From: Clostridium sp. UBA3947
GTDB lineage: Bacteria; Bacillota; Clostridia; Clostridiales; Clostridiaceae
Assembly: GCA_002385545.1 (NCBI GenBank)
Contig: DGDR01000147.1
Span: 1 to 12,515, forward strand
DNA: 12,515 nucleotides
Reading direction: 5' to 3'
A program made the translations under genes and the position numbers. Of this stretch, positions 6,791-12,515 are shown one piece after another. Under the pieces are notes generated by a model that was given only the letters and a program-made list of their open reading frames with translations, made no database searches and was not told where the DNA came from. How positions within the stretch are numbered: the first letter of the stretch is position 1; each line of letters opens with the position of its first letter.

Positions 6791-6819
6791 ATTATAATAA
6801 TTATTATTGCTATTGTAAA
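6791..6819 (-). promoter_or_regulatory. Promoter of the 90-residue protein gene
   Basis: Minus strand TTTACA (6819-6814), a 17-base spacer and a perfect TATAAT (6796-6791). The spacing is optimal, and the transcript would start near 6784, about 22 bases before the ATG. Confidence 0.7.
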
Positions 6820-6841
6820 CAAACCTAATATTAATTTTATC

Positions 6842-6872
6842 ACATATTATATGAATTTTCATATTTTATAAT
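6842..6872 (+). promoter_or_regulatory. Promoter region of the 149-residue gene with a 16-base palindrome
   Basis: A perfect TATAAT (6867-6872) lacks a credible -35. Overlapping it is CATATTTTA (6860-6868), which fits the CATANNNTA -10 element of late mother-cell sigma-K promoters, with AC (6842-6843) sixteen bases upstream as in that consensus. ATATGAA and TTCATAT (6849-6855, 6858-6864) form a dyad ending two bases before TATAAT. Which sigma factor reads it is undecided. Confidence 0.45.
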
Positions 6873-6896
6873 GTAATACTTAAATAGGAGTGTTAA

Positions 6897-7346
6897 ATGT
6901 TGTATAGTAGCTATCCATATATCAATTTTAGATTTGAAGATTCAGAAGAAATTAATGGAGTAAAGGATATAAAAGAGCTTTATGACTTAGAAACAGAAGA
7001 ACTGCCATTATCATGTCCATATAGACAAGTTATGCCACCTTTTTTCCCCTTAAATAGCTTTAGCCCTAATCAAAGTGGTGCGCCAACTTCTCCTCCTCCA
7101 CCATTTACTCCAAACAAAACAAGGCCTCAAACTTATGGAGCTCCAGCATTAATGGCTGTTGATCCTGGTGCTATAAAGCCTTGTACATTTAGATTTGTAT
7201 ATATATGGCCTCAGAGGGGCTCAGGTTTTTGGGCATATCTAACTTTTGTTGGAAACAGGTCTGTTTCTGGCTTTAGATGGTCACGTGGACAATGGAGATA
7301 CTTTGGAATGGATCTTAGAAGAATTGAAAGTTTTCAGTGTTTTTAA
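6897..7346 (+). CDS. Unknown 149-residue protein: acidic head, Pro-rich linker, aromatic/basic tail
   Basis: Not assigned to any named family. Three parts can be seen. Residues 1-40 are acidic (EDSEE, DLETEE). Residues 41-83 form a proline-rich linker with PPPP at 66-69. Residues 84-149 form a compact segment beginning ALMAVDPGA and rich in aromatics and arginine: FRFVYIW (98-104), GFRWSRGQWRYFGMDLRR (125-142), ending in FQCF. Cysteines are C40, C96 and C148. I recall clostridial proteins of unknown function with the same kind of tail (GFRW-x-RNRW, then LRRI and a final CF), but cannot check this. There is no signal peptide or membrane segment. The start at ATG 6897 has AGGAG (6886-6890) six bases ahead. 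It is a single-gene unit with its own terminator. A spore-coat or surface role would fit the composition and the possible sigma-K-like promoter, but is only a guess. Confidence 0.82.
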   Translation: MLYSSYPYINFRFEDSEEINGVKDIKELYDLETEELPLSCPYRQVMPPFFPLNSFSPNQSGAPTSPPPPFTPNKTRPQTYGAPALMAVDPGAIKPCTFRFVYIWPQRGSGFWAYLTFVGNRSVSGFRWSRGQWRYFGMDLRRIESFQCF

Positions 7347-7375
7347 GGAAAGTGGCTATTGCCACTTTCCTTTTT
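7347..7375 (+). terminator. Terminator of the 149-residue gene
   Basis: GGAAAGTGGC (7347-7356), loop TATT and GCCACTTTCC (7361-7370) form a perfect ten-pair hairpin followed by five T. It begins at the first base after the stop codon. On the minus strand only TT and then A-rich sequence follows, so it is mainly a plus-strand terminator. Confidence 0.93.
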
Positions 7376-7874
7376 ATGCTTCATTTAATAGCCATATGTA
7401 ATAATTTACTATGCTCATATAAATAATTAAAATTATATAAGGTAACATAAAATAACCAGATAATTTGCATCTTTTGAAGAATTCCTTTGTTGTTAATACT
7501 ATAGTCATTATTAGTAATAGTGATAATAGGAAAGATATACCATATAGGTTTAATCTAAAAAATATAAAAGGCCACATAAAATTTAACAATACTTGCACAC
7601 TATAGTAAAGCATACCCTTGTTAGTATTAACTCCTTTTATAATGCTTTTTCTTATAAAAAGATAAGCTGCTATTGAAATAAATATTAATACAAAGGGCCA
7701 GATAATAGCTAATATAATTGAAGGTAAAGCAAAAAATGGTTTTCTTAAAAGCTCGTAATATTTTCCTGAACCTTTATTAAACATATTCGCTATAATAGCT
7801 AACCCTTCAATGGTAACAATGAGTATCAACAAAGTACCCCAATCATGTTTTTTACAATTATCATTCTGTTTCAT
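7374..7874 (-). CDS. tspO: TspO/MBR family membrane protein
   Basis: Integral membrane protein of the TspO/peripheral benzodiazepine receptor family, which binds porphyrins and related ligands; the bacterial role is still debated (tetrapyrrole handling, stress signalling). 166 residues, usual size, with five hydrophobic helices at about 13-31, 47-75, 87-105, 112-130 and 138-163. Family signatures are visible: YYELLRKPFF-x2-P (39-51) with IIWP (57-60), Q-x3-LNF-x-WPFIFF (94-106) and VNYYIWLLN (156-164). The start at ATG 7874 follows GGGGATG on the minus strand at a normal distance. It stands alone, with no haem or cobalamin genes nearby in the window. Its stop codon touches the T-run of the terminator of the convergent gene. 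The family call is firm; the ligand is unknown. Confidence 0.88.
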   Translation of the reverse strand: MKQNDNCKKHDWGTLLILIVTIEGLAIIANMFNKGSGKYYELLRKPFFALPSIILAIIWPFVLIFISIAAYLFIRKSIIKGVNTNKGMLYYSVQVLLNFMWPFIFFRLNLYGISFLLSLLLIMTIVLTTKEFFKRCKLSGYFMLPYIILIIYMSIVNYYIWLLNEA

Positions 7875-7919
7875 ATAATCATCCCCAATTTATATTAATT
7901 AGTACTCCATTAAATTTAT

Positions 7920-7962
7920 TAATAAACTTAGTTTATTATGCTAATTAAATATAATCTTCCAA
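7920..7962 (-). promoter_or_regulatory. Probable tspO promoter with a dyad over the start site
   Basis: Minus strand TTGGAA (7962-7957), a 16-base spacer and CATAAT (7940-7935). Directly overlapping lies an inverted repeat of eight-base arms, TAATAAAC and GTTTATTA (7920-7927, 7931-7938), with a three-base centre, which covers the end of the -10 box and the expected transcript start. It has the shape of an operator, though its sequence is nearly all A and T. Confidence 0.45.
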
Positions 7963-8015
7963 TCCAAATAAATCTCAAAAAAAGTAAATAAAAAATCAAA
8001 ATATTTGTATATTTA

Positions 8016-8033
8016 TGCTATAATATATTATAG
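8016..8033 (+). promoter_or_regulatory. ilvE promoter: extended -10 inside a perfect palindrome
   Basis: TGCTATAAT (8016-8024) is an extended -10 element, which makes up for the absence of a good -35. CTATAATATATTATAG (8018-8033) is a perfect 16-base palindrome that includes the whole -10 box. The transcript start would fall near 8031. Confidence 0.6.
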
Positions 8034-8056
8034 AATTTAATGAAAGTGGTGATATT

Positions 8057-9082
8057 ATGAGTAATTTAAAAGATCTAGACTGGGGTAACCTAGGATTTAG
8101 TTACATAAAAACTGACTGGCGTTACATTTCTATTTGGAAGGATGGACAATGGGATCAAGGTAAACTAGTAGCTGATAATAAATTAACTATTAGTGAAGGA
8201 TCAACAGCCCTACATTATGGTCAGCAATGCTTTGAAGGCTTGAAGGCTTATAGAACTAAAGATGGCTCTATTCAGCTTTTTAGACCTGATGAGAATGCGA
8301 AAAGAATGAATAACACCTGTCGAAGACTGTTAATGCCAGAGTTACCAGTGGAAAAATTCATCGATGCAGTAATGCAAGTGGTTAAAGCTAATGAGTCGTA
8401 TGTACCACCTTATGGTACTGGAGCTACCCTCTATTTAAGACCTTATTTGATTGGAATAGGTGATAATATTGGAGTTAAACCTGCTCCTGAGTACCTTTTC
8501 GGCGTTTTTTGCGTACCGGTAGGACCTTACTTTAAGGGAGGACTAACACCTGTTAACTTTTTAGTTACCGATTATGATAGAGCTGCTCCCCACGGTACAG
8601 GATCTGTAAAAGTAGGTGGCAATTATGCCGCAAGCTTACTTCCTCATGAGGAAGCTGCCAAAAAAGGCTTTGCTGATTGTATATACTTAGATCCAGCTAC
8701 CCATACTAAGATAGAAGAAGTTGGTGCTGCCAATTTCTTTGGTATAACTAGAGATAATAAATTTATAACTCCATATTCCAATTCTATTTTACCTAGTATC
8801 ACAAAGTACTCATTAATGCACATTGCAAAGGAATATATGAACTTAGAGGTATTGGAACAAGATGTTTATATAGATAAGCTTGATATCTTTTGTGAAGCAG
8901 GTGCCTGCGGTACTGCTGCAGTTATAACCCCTATTGGAGGAATACAATATAAGGATAAGTTCCACGTGTTTTATAGCGAAACAGAGGTTGGCCCAATTAC
9001 TACTGAATTATATAATACTTTAACTGGTATTCAATTTGGTACTGTTGAAGCCCCTGAGGGTTGGATTTATAAAGTAAAATAG
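8057..9082 (+). CDS. ilvE: Branched-chain amino-acid aminotransferase
   Basis: PLP enzyme of fold type IV that interconverts leucine, isoleucine and valine with their 2-oxo acids using glutamate/2-oxoglutarate. At 341 residues it is of the longer bacterial/eukaryal BCAT type (the E. coli type is about 309). Visible landmarks: HYGQQCFEGLKAYR (53-66), FRP (75-77), RPYLIG (128-133), the PLP lysine K185 in GSVKVGGNYAAS, EEVGAANFF (221-229) and the phosphate-binding CGTAAVITPIG near 284-294. The start at ATG 8057 follows AAAGTGGTGAT, a variant of the consensus ribosome-binding site. It forms a single-gene unit, with no ilv or leu genes adjacent. In clostridia the enzyme can serve both synthesis and Stickland-type breakdown of branched-chain amino acids; the sequence does not tell which. 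No T-box or CodY box is seen upstream. Confidence 0.96.
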   Translation: MSNLKDLDWGNLGFSYIKTDWRYISIWKDGQWDQGKLVADNKLTISEGSTALHYGQQCFEGLKAYRTKDGSIQLFRPDENAKRMNNTCRRLLMPELPVEKFIDAVMQVVKANESYVPPYGTGATLYLRPYLIGIGDNIGVKPAPEYLFGVFCVPVGPYFKGGLTPVNFLVTDYDRAAPHGTGSVKVGGNYAASLLPHEEAAKKGFADCIYLDPATHTKIEEVGAANFFGITRDNKFITPYSNSILPSITKYSLMHIAKEYMNLEVLEQDVYIDKLDIFCEAGACGTAAVITPIGGIQYKDKFHVFYSETEVGPITTELYNTLTGIQFGTVEAPEGWIYKVK

Positions 9083-9096
9083 TTTACCGATATTCT

Positions 9097-9149
9097 AATG
9101 CCAAGGATTCAGCTATAATTATGGCTGTGTCTTTGGCATTTAACTTTTC
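9097..9149 (+). terminator. Long hairpin downstream of ilvE, probable terminator
   Basis: Bases 9097-9116 pair with 9121-9140 around the loop AATT, giving a 20-pair stem with one mismatch (T9109/T9128) and three G-U pairs. The G-U pairs exist only in plus-strand RNA, so the structure is made for the ilvE transcript. The following TAACTTTTCC is only a weak T-run. Confidence 0.65.
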
Positions 9150-9150
9150 C

Positions 9151-9179
9151 TATACATTTAAAGCAAAATGCTTTATAAT
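9151..9179 (+). promoter_or_regulatory. Probable promoter of the E2-like gene
   Basis: TATACA (9151-9156), a 17-base spacer and TATAAT (9174-9179). The spacer ends in an inverted repeat TAAAGC/GCTTTA (9159-9164/9170-9175) that runs into the -10 box, the same arrangement as at the thrS promoter. The leader to the ATG would be about 65 bases and contains no structure I recognise. Confidence 0.5.
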
Positions 9180-9250
9180 CTAACTATATAGGTTTTTAGG
9201 AATTATACTATTATACTTTATTAATTTTTGCAATTTGAGGGGATTTTATT

Positions 9251-10168
9251 ATGAATACAGGACTACCTACAACTAAAAAGACCTTTGTTAAAAAACTTAC
9301 AAGTGGATATAGCTTAAGAAAAGACGGCAAATTACTTAGAAATATCGATCCTATGAGAAAACTATTACCATATCTGTTTAAGAGCAGAAACGGAAGTATT
9401 GTTCACGCACCAGAAACTCTTGAATTTGATAATGCTAGAGAATTTATAAAAAAAGTAACTCGGGAAAATCCAGAGCTAAGTATAGGTACTTTTGAAATAA
9501 TAATTGCTGCCTTAGTAAGAACTTTATCTCAATATCCTTACTTAAATCGCTTTGTGGCAGGAAAAAAGCTTTTTGCTAGGAATGACCTTTCTATTTCTTT
9601 CATCGTGCTAAGATTAGAAAACGGTGAATACAGAGAAACTAATGCAAAGGTATTCTTTTCTAAAGAGGATACTTTATTCGATGTGGCAAAGAAAGTTAAT
9701 GAACAAATAAAGTTATGTCAATCCGGATCTGATAAGAGTGACGATGCTCTTATGAGTATGGTAACTAAATTACCTTCACCTATTATAAATTTGGCCGTAA
9801 CATTAGCTAAAAAATTTAGTGATTGGGGACTACTCCCTAGGAGTTTTATAGAAGCTGTGCCTCTATATTCAACAGCATATATTTCAAATTTAGGCAGTAT
9901 AGGACATGATGCTTTAAATCATCATTTATATGAATGGGGTACCACTTCACTATTTTTGACTATGGGAAAACTAAAGAGAACTAATGAGATTAATAAATAT
10001 GGTCAGGTAAATATAAAAACTTCCTTAGATATTGTTGTAACTTTAGACGAGCGCATTGCTGATGGTATTTATTTAGTTAAGGCTCTTAAGTATTTTAAGA
10101 ACATAGTAAAACATCCTGAAAAATTATTAGAGCCACCTAAAGTTGTAGTTGAAGATGATGGCATATAA
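9251..10168 (+). CDS. Stand-alone 2-oxoacid dehydrogenase E2-like acyltransferase domain, active-site His replaced
   Basis: Resembles the catalytic domain of dihydrolipoyl acyltransferases and, more distantly, chloramphenicol acetyltransferase. At 305 residues it lacks both lipoyl and E1/E3-binding domains, and no E1 or E3 gene is near, so it is not an ordinary complex subunit. The C-terminal pattern is clear: YISNLGSIG (210-218) matches the conserved TISN-G strand, and TLDERIADG (264-272) aligns with the catalytic F-D-H-R-x-x-D-G motif. The catalytic His is replaced by Glu (E267), while Asp and Gly (271-272) are kept. An additional hydrophobic stretch lies at about 176-186. The start at ATG 9251 follows GAGGGG (9237-9242) with eight bases between. 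It sits alone between two terminators. It may act on a different acyl donor, be a non-catalytic binding protein, or use another base; substrate unknown. Confidence 0.8.
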   Translation: MNTGLPTTKKTFVKKLTSGYSLRKDGKLLRNIDPMRKLLPYLFKSRNGSIVHAPETLEFDNAREFIKKVTRENPELSIGTFEIIIAALVRTLSQYPYLNRFVAGKKLFARNDLSISFIVLRLENGEYRETNAKVFFSKEDTLFDVAKKVNEQIKLCQSGSDKSDDALMSMVTKLPSPIINLAVTLAKKFSDWGLLPRSFIEAVPLYSTAYISNLGSIGHDALNHHLYEWGTTSLFLTMGKLKRTNEINKYGQVNIKTSLDIVVTLDERIADGIYLVKALKYFKNIVKHPEKLLEPPKVVVEDDGI

Positions 10169-10221
10169 TTTATAAATGCTATTTTTCGCGGATTTATTAT
10201 CTTTTGTTTAATATCTTAAAG

Positions 10222-10252
10222 TAAAAAAAGGAGTTAACAAACTCCTTTTTTT
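10222..10252. terminator. Bidirectional terminator between the E2-like gene and hydA
   Basis: Seven A, AGGAGTT-type arm, loop AACA, the complementary arm and seven T (10223-10252) form a hairpin that is nearly symmetrical, with a T-run on either strand. It therefore ends both convergent transcripts. The hydA stop codon lies right beside it (10254-10256). Confidence 0.9.
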
Positions 10253-10253
10253 A

Positions 10254-11984
10254 TTATTCTCTATTTTTATATTCTGTGTGCAACAGTGCATGTGCCATAT
10301 GGCTATTTGGATGCTCTAAGAATTCATTATAAAGCTGTTTAATCATAGGATTTTCATGAGACTTTCTAATAGGCATATTTGAATCTGCGTTATATAGAGC
10401 TTCCATTCTCTTTTTTAATACCTCTCTATTAGCTCTGATAAATGGTTGACCTCCACCATCTATGCAACCTCCAGGGCAAGCCATAACTTCTATGAAATCA
10501 TATTTGCACTTTCCTGCTTTAATGTCATCCATTACTTTTTTAGCATTACCTAAGGAAGATACTACTGCTATATTTAAATTAATATCATTCAACTTAACAC
10601 TAGTTTCCTTAATTCCTTCTAGGCCTCTTACCTCATTAAATTCTAACTTGCCTAATTCTTCACCAGTTAAAGTCTCATATGCTGTTCTTAGCGCAGCCTC
10701 CATAACTCCTCCACTGTTACCAAAAATTACTCCAGCTCCAGTAGATTCTCCTAATGGATTATCAAATTCTTCTTCCTGTACATTTGTAATATCCATACCA
10801 GCTTCTTTTATCATTTTAGCTAGCTCTCTAGTAGTAATAACTATATCAACGTCTTTTACACCATTGTTACTAAATTCTTCTCTATTAGCTTCATATTTTT
10901 TAGCTACACAAGGCATAACTGAAACTACTACTAAATTTGCAGGTTCAATTCCTAACTTTTCTGCTAAATAGGTTTTTGCAATTGCTCCAAACATTTGCTG
11001 AGGTGATTTGCAGCTAGAAGGATAATCAAGCATATCACCATAGTTGGTTTCTACAAAATTTATCCAAGCTGGGCAGCAACTTGTAATCATTGGTAGTCTA
11101 CCACCATTTTTCAGCCTGTCTATAAGTTCGTTAGCTTCTTCTAGGATTGTTAAATCTGCTGCAAAATCAGTATCAAATACCTTTTTAAAGCCTAAGGCTT
11201 TTAATGCTCCAACCATTTTCTTAGTTACATCAGTTCCAGCAGGCAAGCCAAACTCTTCACCTAATGCTGCTCTAACTGCAGGAGCAGTTTGAACAATTAC
11301 GTACTTATCCTTATCACTTAATACATTCCATACTTCATCATAATTGTATACTTCTCGTAAAGCGCCAGTTGGACATACTGCTAAACATTGACCACAGTAG
11401 GTACATTTAGTATCTACAAAAGGTTTGCTCATAAAGGATGATATCACTGTGTCAAAACCTCTATTAACAGGTGTTAATACATGAACTTTTTGAATCTCAT
11501 TACAAACTGTAGCGCATCTTCTACAAAGAATACACTTATCCATGTCTCTTATTACAGAAGGGGAAGATATATCCATAGGATATGTAGATATTTCTCCTTC
11601 ATATTTTATTTCTTTAACCCCTAGATCTGCAGCTAGCTTTTGAAGTTCGCATTTTAAATTTTTCTCACATTTTAAGCAATCTTGAGGATGGTCTGAAAGT
11701 AATAGCCCAACTATATTTCTCCTAGCGTTAATAGCTCTAGGAGTATTAGTTTTTACAACCATTCCTTCAGTCACTGGAGTTGAACATGCAGGTGCTAAAT
11801 TTCTTCTTCCTTCCACCTCTACTACGCAAACCCTACAAGTACCTTTACAGTTTTCAGTTTTGCCATCTTGCATATTCATATGACAAAGGGTGGTTATTTC
11901 AATATTTAATAGTTTAGCAGCATCTAAAATAGTTGCTCCTTCATGAATTTCAACTTCTCTATTATTAATTGTTATCTTTACCAT
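10254..11984 (-). CDS. hydA: [FeFe] hydrogenase catalytic subunit HydA
   Basis: Reduces protons to H2 at the H-cluster. 576 residues. In order: [2Fe-2S] domain with C34, C50, C53, C67 (plus an extra C46); His-ligated [4Fe-4S] H99, C103, C106, C112; two [4Fe-4S] sites C151-x2-C-x2-C-x3-C161 and C194-x2-C-x2-C-x3-C204; then the three H-cluster motifs TSCCPAW (301-307; C303 proton path, C304 ligand), MPCVAKKYE (357-365; C359) and MACPGGC (501-507; C503, C507). The C-terminal 35-40 residues correspond to the fused small-subunit segment. The length is that of clostridial monomeric hydrogenase, and it lacks the extra C-terminal [2Fe-2S] domain of the longer Thermotoga HydA, yet hydB lies directly upstream, so it works as part of a HydABC-type, probably electron-bifurcating enzyme. 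The ATG at 11984 has TAGGAGGTGG ahead, which includes the hydB stop codon; translation is probably coupled. Confidence 0.95.
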   Translation of the reverse strand: MVKITINNREVEIHEGATILDAAKLLNIEITTLCHMNMQDGKTENCKGTCRVCVVEVEGRRNLAPACSTPVTEGMVVKTNTPRAINARRNIVGLLLSDHPQDCLKCEKNLKCELQKLAADLGVKEIKYEGEISTYPMDISSPSVIRDMDKCILCRRCATVCNEIQKVHVLTPVNRGFDTVISSFMSKPFVDTKCTYCGQCLAVCPTGALREVYNYDEVWNVLSDKDKYVIVQTAPAVRAALGEEFGLPAGTDVTKKMVGALKALGFKKVFDTDFAADLTILEEANELIDRLKNGGRLPMITSCCPAWINFVETNYGDMLDYPSSCKSPQQMFGAIAKTYLAEKLGIEPANLVVVSVMPCVAKKYEANREEFSNNGVKDVDIVITTRELAKMIKEAGMDITNVQEEEFDNPLGESTGAGVIFGNSGGVMEAALRTAYETLTGEELGKLEFNEVRGLEGIKETSVKLNDINLNIAVVSSLGNAKKVMDDIKAGKCKYDFIEVMACPGGCIDGGGQPFIRANREVLKKRMEALYNADSNMPIRKSHENPMIKQLYNEFLEHPNSHMAHALLHTEYKNRE

Positions 11985-11988
11985 AAAA

Positions 11989-11998
11989 CCACCTCCTA
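11989..11998 (-). promoter_or_regulatory. hydA ribosome-binding site overlapping the hydB stop codon
   Basis: Minus strand TAGGAGGTGG: its TAG is the hydB stop and AGGAGG is the hydA ribosome-binding site, seven bases before the ATG. Ribosomes finishing hydB would arrive directly on the hydA start, as expected for subunits needed in fixed ratio. Confidence 0.85.
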
Positions 11999-12515
11999 CG
12001 CCTTAACTATTGCCTTCACAGGACAAGAATTGAAACAAGCCCCGCATTTAATACACTTATCTTTTTCGATAACATGTTTTTCTTTTAATTTACCAACTAT
12101 AGCATTTACAGGACACATTCTGGAACATTTAGTACAACCAACACACTTTTCAGTAATTTCATAGCTTAGTAATCCCTTACATTGACCAACGGAACATTTC
12201 TTTTCTTTGATGTGTTCTTCATACTCATGCATAAAATACTTCATAGTGCTTAGTACTGGGTTAGGAGCAGTCTGACCTAAACCGCACAATGCTGTATCTT
12301 TAATAGTCTCAGCTAAAGATTCAAGCTTCTTCAAATCCATTATAGTAGCTTTTCCTTCAGTTATTTTATTTAAAATTTCTAGCATTCTCTTACTTCCTAC
12401 TCTGCAAGGAGTACATTTACCACAGGATTCATCTACTATGAACTCTAAATAGAATTTAGCAATGTCAACCATACAGTTATCTTCATCCATTACAATCATT
12501 CCACCAGAACCCATC
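11996..12515 (-). CDS. hydB: HydB/NuoF-like diaphorase subunit, 3' part only
   Basis: Partial: the gene continues past the right edge of the window, and about 172 C-terminal residues are visible (numbering from the ATG at 12514, which is probably internal). The NuoF-type [4Fe-4S] site shows as ESCGKCTPCRVG (C31, C34, C37) and C77 in LCGLGQTAPNPVLS. Next come C107 and C112 in KCSVGQC, near where HydB homologues bind a further metal, then two ferredoxin-type [4Fe-4S] sites at C124-C134 and C154-C164. NuoF itself lacks this C-terminal ferredoxin extension, so HydB is the better call. The missing part should hold the flavin and NAD(H) sites and a thioredoxin-like [2Fe-2S] domain. In related operons a HydC/NuoE gene stands upstream of hydB; that would lie beyond the window. 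The function is to pass electrons between NAD(H), ferredoxin and HydA. Confidence 0.93.
   Translation of the reverse strand, partial: MGSGGMIVMDEDNCMVDIAKFYLEFIVDESCGKCTPCRVGSKRMLEILNKITEGKATIMDLKKLESLAETIKDTALCGLGQTAPNPVLSTMKYFMHEYEEHIKEKKCSVGQCKGLLSYEITEKCVGCTKCSRMCPVNAIVGKLKEKHVIEKDKCIKCGACFNSCPVKAIVKA

Noticed and set aside
9200..9220. Direct repeat of ATTATACT-like units before the E2-like gene
   Set aside because: Two short AT-only copies; expected by chance at this composition, with no -35 at proper distance.
10462..10971. Open frame of 169 codons on the plus strand
   Set aside because: Antisense to conserved hydA coding sequence, with Ser/Pro/Leu-rich translation typical of an antisense shadow and no convincing ribosome-binding site.
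1..12515. CRISPR arrays, insertion sequences, tRNA or rRNA genes, prophage or toxin-antitoxin modules
   Set aside because: No repeat-spacer pattern, transposase or terminal inverted repeats, cloverleaf sequence, or paired small toxin/antitoxin genes were seen; the window reads as ordinary chromosome.

Overview
The base composition (strongly AT-rich, about 30-35% GC by eye), the AGGAGG-type ribosome-binding sites, short hairpin-plus-T-run terminators, a tRNA-Thr T-box, an [FeFe]-hydrogenase with a HydB/NuoF-like partner, and the general protein style all point to an anaerobic, spore-forming Firmicute of the Clostridium group. This is inference from family resemblance; no search was run.

Layout. 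Left part (1-3721): an aspartate kinase whose reading frame has no ATG, GTG or TTG where its N-terminus must begin, then a 341-base gap filled by a promoter and a complete threonine T-box leader, then threonyl-tRNA synthetase (thrS) and a strong terminator. Middle part (3724-7376): an HtrA-type serine protease with a lipoprotein signal, convergent with mnmA (tRNA 2-thiouridylase); a small YkuD L,D-transpeptidase-like protein divergent from mnmA; a 90-residue conserved-looking unknown protein convergent with and overlapping it; and a 149-residue protein of unknown function with an acidic head, a proline-rich linker and an aromatic/basic tail. Right part (7374-12515): a TspO/MBR membrane protein on the minus strand, a branched-chain aminotransferase (ilvE), a stand-alone E2-acyltransferase-like protein with its catalytic His replaced, and then on the minus strand the [FeFe] hydrogenase hydA and the 3' part of hydB, which runs off the window.

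How they work together. Apart from hydB-hydA, most genes look like single-gene transcription units, each with a promoter and/or hairpin terminator of its own. Amino-acid supply is a loose theme: aspartate kinase (entry to Lys/Thr/Met), thrS controlled by uncharged tRNA-Thr, and ilvE. HydB and HydA are parts of an NAD(P)H-linked, probably electron-bifurcating hydrogenase that disposes of fermentative electrons as H2. HtrA, the YkuD protein and perhaps the 149-residue protein act at the envelope or spore surface.

I did not find a clearly novel multi-gene system. The points most worth checking are the non-canonical start of the aspartate kinase, the His-to-Glu change in the E2-like protein, a cysteine cluster in the PDZ domain of HtrA, the unknown 149-residue protein with a possible sporulation-type promoter, and dyad symmetries lying on or beside several -10 boxes.
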